A DNA stretch of 64,000 nucleotides from Pseudocercospora fijiensis CIRAD86 (Eukaryota; Ascomycota; Dothideomycetes; Mycosphaerellales; Mycosphaerellaceae): positions 115,614-179,613 of the forward strand of contig NW_006921542.1 of the NCBI RefSeq assembly GCF_000340215.1, in the 5' to 3' direction. Below, piece after piece: positions 60,745 through 64,000 of this stretch. The first letter of the stretch is position 1. Each line of letters starts with the position of its first letter. The notes under the pieces were generated by a model, which had not been told where the DNA came from, searched no databases, and saw nothing but the letters and a program-made list of their open reading frames with translations. A program made the translations under genes and the position numbers.

Positions 60745-63700
60745 AGTAGTCTCTACGAATGTCGAGGACTAGCTAAATAACAACGAGCTACTAATTAAAG
60801 CCTTAAATAGCGGCAAAGACGTCCCTAAATATATTATACTAAACCTATATAGCATCGACAAGCCTCTTCTTACGTTAGTAATAAAAAGGCTCCTTCCGTA
60901 TCTAGAGAAACATTTTTTATTTAACTAGTTAAAGAGGAAGTAGCTTCGCTAGCCCGTTAAGGGGTATCGTAAGGAAGAGAAACGTATAGTATATGCTATT
61001 GCTAGCAACCTTAACTATTCTACTAAACCTAGACGTAGGCTATTAATGCCCGAATAGTACTTTAAAGATCCTAAATAGGCTCCGAAGTAATACGTTAGGG
61101 GAATGCTTCCGTAGGACAATGCAAATAGTCCGAATAATTAAATTTAGAGGTCTATAGTCTACTTAGTATACCGCCTTATATAGAAGGTTATAAGGGACAA
61201 GTTTACCCTACCGGCCGGTAATAATACTAAAGAGGAAAACGTATCCGAGAGCGAGACTAATAGATTCCGGTAGACTACGCCCTCTATACCTAAGCGTAGA
61301 GTAAGTTCTACCTCTACTAGTAAGACTAGCAGAGCCGGTCGGGTATTTAAGAGGATAACGCTAGGAGATTCGTACGGTAGTAAGGATACTAATCTAGTAA
61401 TATCCGACGCGCTACGCCCTATTAAGCTAGACCGGGCTAAGATTACGTTATAGTTTAGTATTATCGACTAGCGGTTACCTTTAATAGTAGACTACGATAT
61501 GTTTAGCTTAAATTAGTCTATCCTACAATCGAAGACTTCTAATAATATTAGTGCAAAGGATTTGTTACGGCTTTAGCTCGTACGAGAGTTATTACTATCG
61601 CCCGAATAGTAGAAGTACGAATTCTTCGTAGTAATCGATCTAGCTCGCGGCCCTAAAGGTCTTTCTAAATATAAGACTAATCCGATATTCTACTCCCTAG
61701 CTGTAGAGATATATAATAGCTTAGATACTAGGAGTTCTACTAGACTCGATTTCCTCGTTAGCAAAAATATAATAGACTATACTAGGATACCTTCTATATA
61801 TCGTCGACCGTCCCTACTAAAGGCTTCTAGAACTATCGACCTAACTTAGTACGGTGCTTCTATAGCCGGTAATCCTACCGAAATTAATGTCGGTTAGGGT
61901 CTATAGTCGCCTACGAAATCGGCTATTAAGCAAGCTAAGGACGACCGACTCGCTCGTAAGGATCGCGCCGATTACGAGCGCTATAAACAGGTTATCGTAG
62001 ATAGATTCCGGAGGATATAGGAAGAGTAAGAGGCAGCCCGGTAGGCAGCTACGCGAAAAGCTATAGCCGACGTCGCTACAGATATAATAGCGATTTAGTA
62101 GGCTATCGATAAGGTAGTTAATAAGGTACTCCGCGATAACGGTTATAATAGGAATACTACTTTACTTCTAGTCGCCTTTAACGATTCGGTTTAAACGGCC
62201 GTCCGTTCTATATAGCCCGATACGATAGAGTATACGGTAAAGGCCTATATTACTTCTACTCTACCTAAGATAGAGCTACCTTTAAATAGACTAGCACTAT
62301 CCCTAGCACAACCTCCGGCGTAGATAAATGCTAGTAATAATACTAAGGACGATAGAAAAATTAAATCGAGTAAAGCCGATAATACTAATAGTAAGAAGGC
62401 TAGAGATATAATCGACTTAAAGCGAGATCGAATTCGCTAGAAATAGATCGAGTCGTTACCGAGTTAGATCGTATCGCTACTAGATCCGAATAAGCCCGAA
62501 CTCGCCGTACGACTACCGGGTACGTAAGTAGAAGTCTAAGCCGACCCTCTACTAATCTAGACGTTAGTAGATTTTGTCGATTAGATCTCGTCGGCGATAC
62601 CTAGCTAGTCGATAGATTTAGATATAGAAACCGACGTCGAGAAGCAGTTGTCTAGTAACGTATACTTCTACCTTAACGCTAAGAACTTTAAGTTAATATA
62701 CGATTTTAGACTACTCGATCCCTCTTAGACTTCGCCGTATATAGGCGTTATTTCGCCTAATTAGAGATCGACTCGTCTATTAAAGTCTTACTAATTCTAT
62801 ATAGTTACCTAGACGCTTCTAGCTTCCGTTACTAGCGCGGACTTCTATATCGGCGGTATAGACGTAGGTATAGGTAAGACGGTATATACGTTAGGGTACG
62901 TCGCTATAACCTCGATATAGTAGAGGGTATAGAGTAATAACGGGCTATTAACTACTAACGCCTATCCTTTTCGGCTATCTAATTTGTCGGTTAATCTAGG
63001 ACTTCGGCTAAATAAGAAAATTACGTTCGATCCGTAGGTATTAGCTAGCGGTATAAAGCTAGTTATCCGCCCTAGCGTTTACGTTATCTGTATTCCGAAG
63101 TAGCTAGCCGAAAACTAGATATATAAGATCGACAACTTTATACTATCTAGAGCTATATTCGTATATCTTATAAAAGACTCTAGTAAGCTAACGAAAGATA
63201 AGAGACATAATAGAGCTAGTCCGTAGAACTATAACTAGGTCGTATATATCGATAACGTTCTTTATCTCGATTATATAGCGCTCCCGACTCGGCTAGAACT
63301 AGAATAGGTATTCGGTATAAAGGTTATAGATAAGTAGTAGTTAATAAAAGGCGTCCCGGTATGCTTATTGCTTAAACACGAGGATATAGAAGTACCCCCT
63401 TGTTTATAGTACTATAAATAGATCGTCCTTACTACCTCGACTATAATATCTAACGTACTAGATTTTATAACGTACGAACGAGCTAAGAAATAGAAGTCCT
63501 AGATACAGTCGGACAAATCTAATTCGAAACCGCCGCTACTTCGTATACTAGCTACGACTATTATCGTCGATAAGTTTTCTATTACTAAGACATATAGCGC
63601 TAAAGAGTAGACTGCCGTCGCTAGTCTTATAGGCTATCCTTTCGTTCTCGGCCTAAGTAGTACCCCCTTTAGCAAACTATCTAATTTAGCTATTATCGCA

Positions 63701-64000
63701 ACTGCCTCGGTATAGAGATACGTTAAGGCCTACGATATAAAGGGGTACCTCTGCCCTATTTAGTCGCCTTCTATAGTACGGTTTACTTTCGTCGACTAAT
63801 CGCTATTAACTAAAGAGACGCGCGATATAGAACGTAACTTCTAGTTTAGCAATAATAGTAATATCTCCGACTTAGCTAGGTATATTAGTAATTAGGTTTC
63901 TAAGTACTTACAATCCGAATACTCTAACGCGACCGTAGGTCGAATAGAACTAAGTATTACAGATAAAGATACTTAGGCGCTAGACAAGTTTCGCCTCTAG
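60745..64000 (+). pseudogene. SNF2-type ATPase, RIP-decayed, cut by window edge
   Basis: One plus-strand frame with mainly TAG/TAA stops runs from about 60,745 to the end. The first 2 kb is charged and low complexity (KRITLGDSYGSKDTN, KQAKDDRLARKDRADYERYK). From about 62,770 SNF2 N-lobe motifs appear in order: Walker A GIDVGIGKT (62,864-62,881; the Ile may be a RIP-changed Met), motif Ia-like VICIPK*LAEN*IYKI (about 63,090), a motif II position YIDNVLYL (about 63,245), and a motif III-like LGLSSTPFS (about 63,650). The C-lobe would lie beyond the window. Such ATPases remodel chromatin or translocate on DNA. It may belong to an unclassified element or be a host gene copy caught by RIP. Confidence 0.6.

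Larger units (their letters stand above)
12810..64000. other. RIP-mutated transposon block
   Basis: From about 12,810 to the right edge CA and TG are nearly absent, TA is very common, and CG is retained. In 13,501-13,800 I count zero CA and zero TG. The change from the left flank is sharp, within a few tens of bases of 12,800-12,830. RIP is known to act in the sexual cycle on duplicated DNA, and here it acts in CpA context on both strands. TGA stops are rare because TG is rare, whereas TAG and TAA litter every old coding frame. The Gypsy element (33,482-40,554) and a minisatellite near 51,378-51,631 keep more CA/TG than the rest. Confidence 0.95.

Overview
The window comes from a filamentous ascomycete fungus. 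It has two compartments that meet at about position 12,810. Bases 1-12,809 have ordinary base composition. Bases 12,810-64,000 have almost lost the dinucleotides CA and TG while keeping CG and gaining TA: 13,501-13,800 contains no CA and no TG at all. This is the signature of repeat-induced point mutation (RIP), known only from fungi, acting preferentially at CpA. The class is probably Dothideomycetes, but the sequence does not prove it.

The left arm (1-12,809) is gene-poor and looks subtelomeric. It holds one credible protein gene (5,945-8,875, about 957 aa, unknown function, one proposed 57-nt intron), one probable decayed gene on the minus strand (4,779-5,459), and several repeats. These include a dispersed short palindrome related to GTTGTCACG/CGTGACAAC, an 11-unit 7-bp array, a 37-bp minisatellite and several short duplications.

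The right 51 kb is a stack of RIP-mutated mobile elements with no intact gene. (1) A Helitron on the minus strand (coding remains about 28,030-33,476 and 40,560-41,110), with Rep and Pif1-type helicase domains. (2) A complete Ty3/Gypsy chromovirus inside the Helitron (33,482-40,554, minus strand), with 197-bp LTRs and a CTATA target duplication. It has gag, protease, RT, RNase H, integrase and chromodomain remains, and an apparent self-priming site like that of the Tf1/sushi group. (3) A 9.6-kb hAT DNA transposon (42,253-51,851), with terminal inverted repeats and an 8-bp target duplication. Besides its transposase it carries a histone H3-like gene with a long basic tail, and several further gene remnants. 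(4) Unclassified RIP-damaged coding remains, including a frame with in-frame 43-codon tandem repeats (52,958-54,121) and a SNF2-type ATPase that runs off the right edge (about 60,745-64,000).

All decayed frames share one pattern. Premature stops are almost all TAG or TAA at Gln or Trp positions, and key residues are changed by C-to-T or G-to-A: HxH to YxY in the Helitron Rep, DD to DN in the retroelement RT, and His to Tyr in the zinc knuckle. The Gypsy element keeps more CA/TG and longer open frames than its surroundings, so it is the youngest insertion. The most unusual observation is the histone H3-fold gene inside the hAT element.
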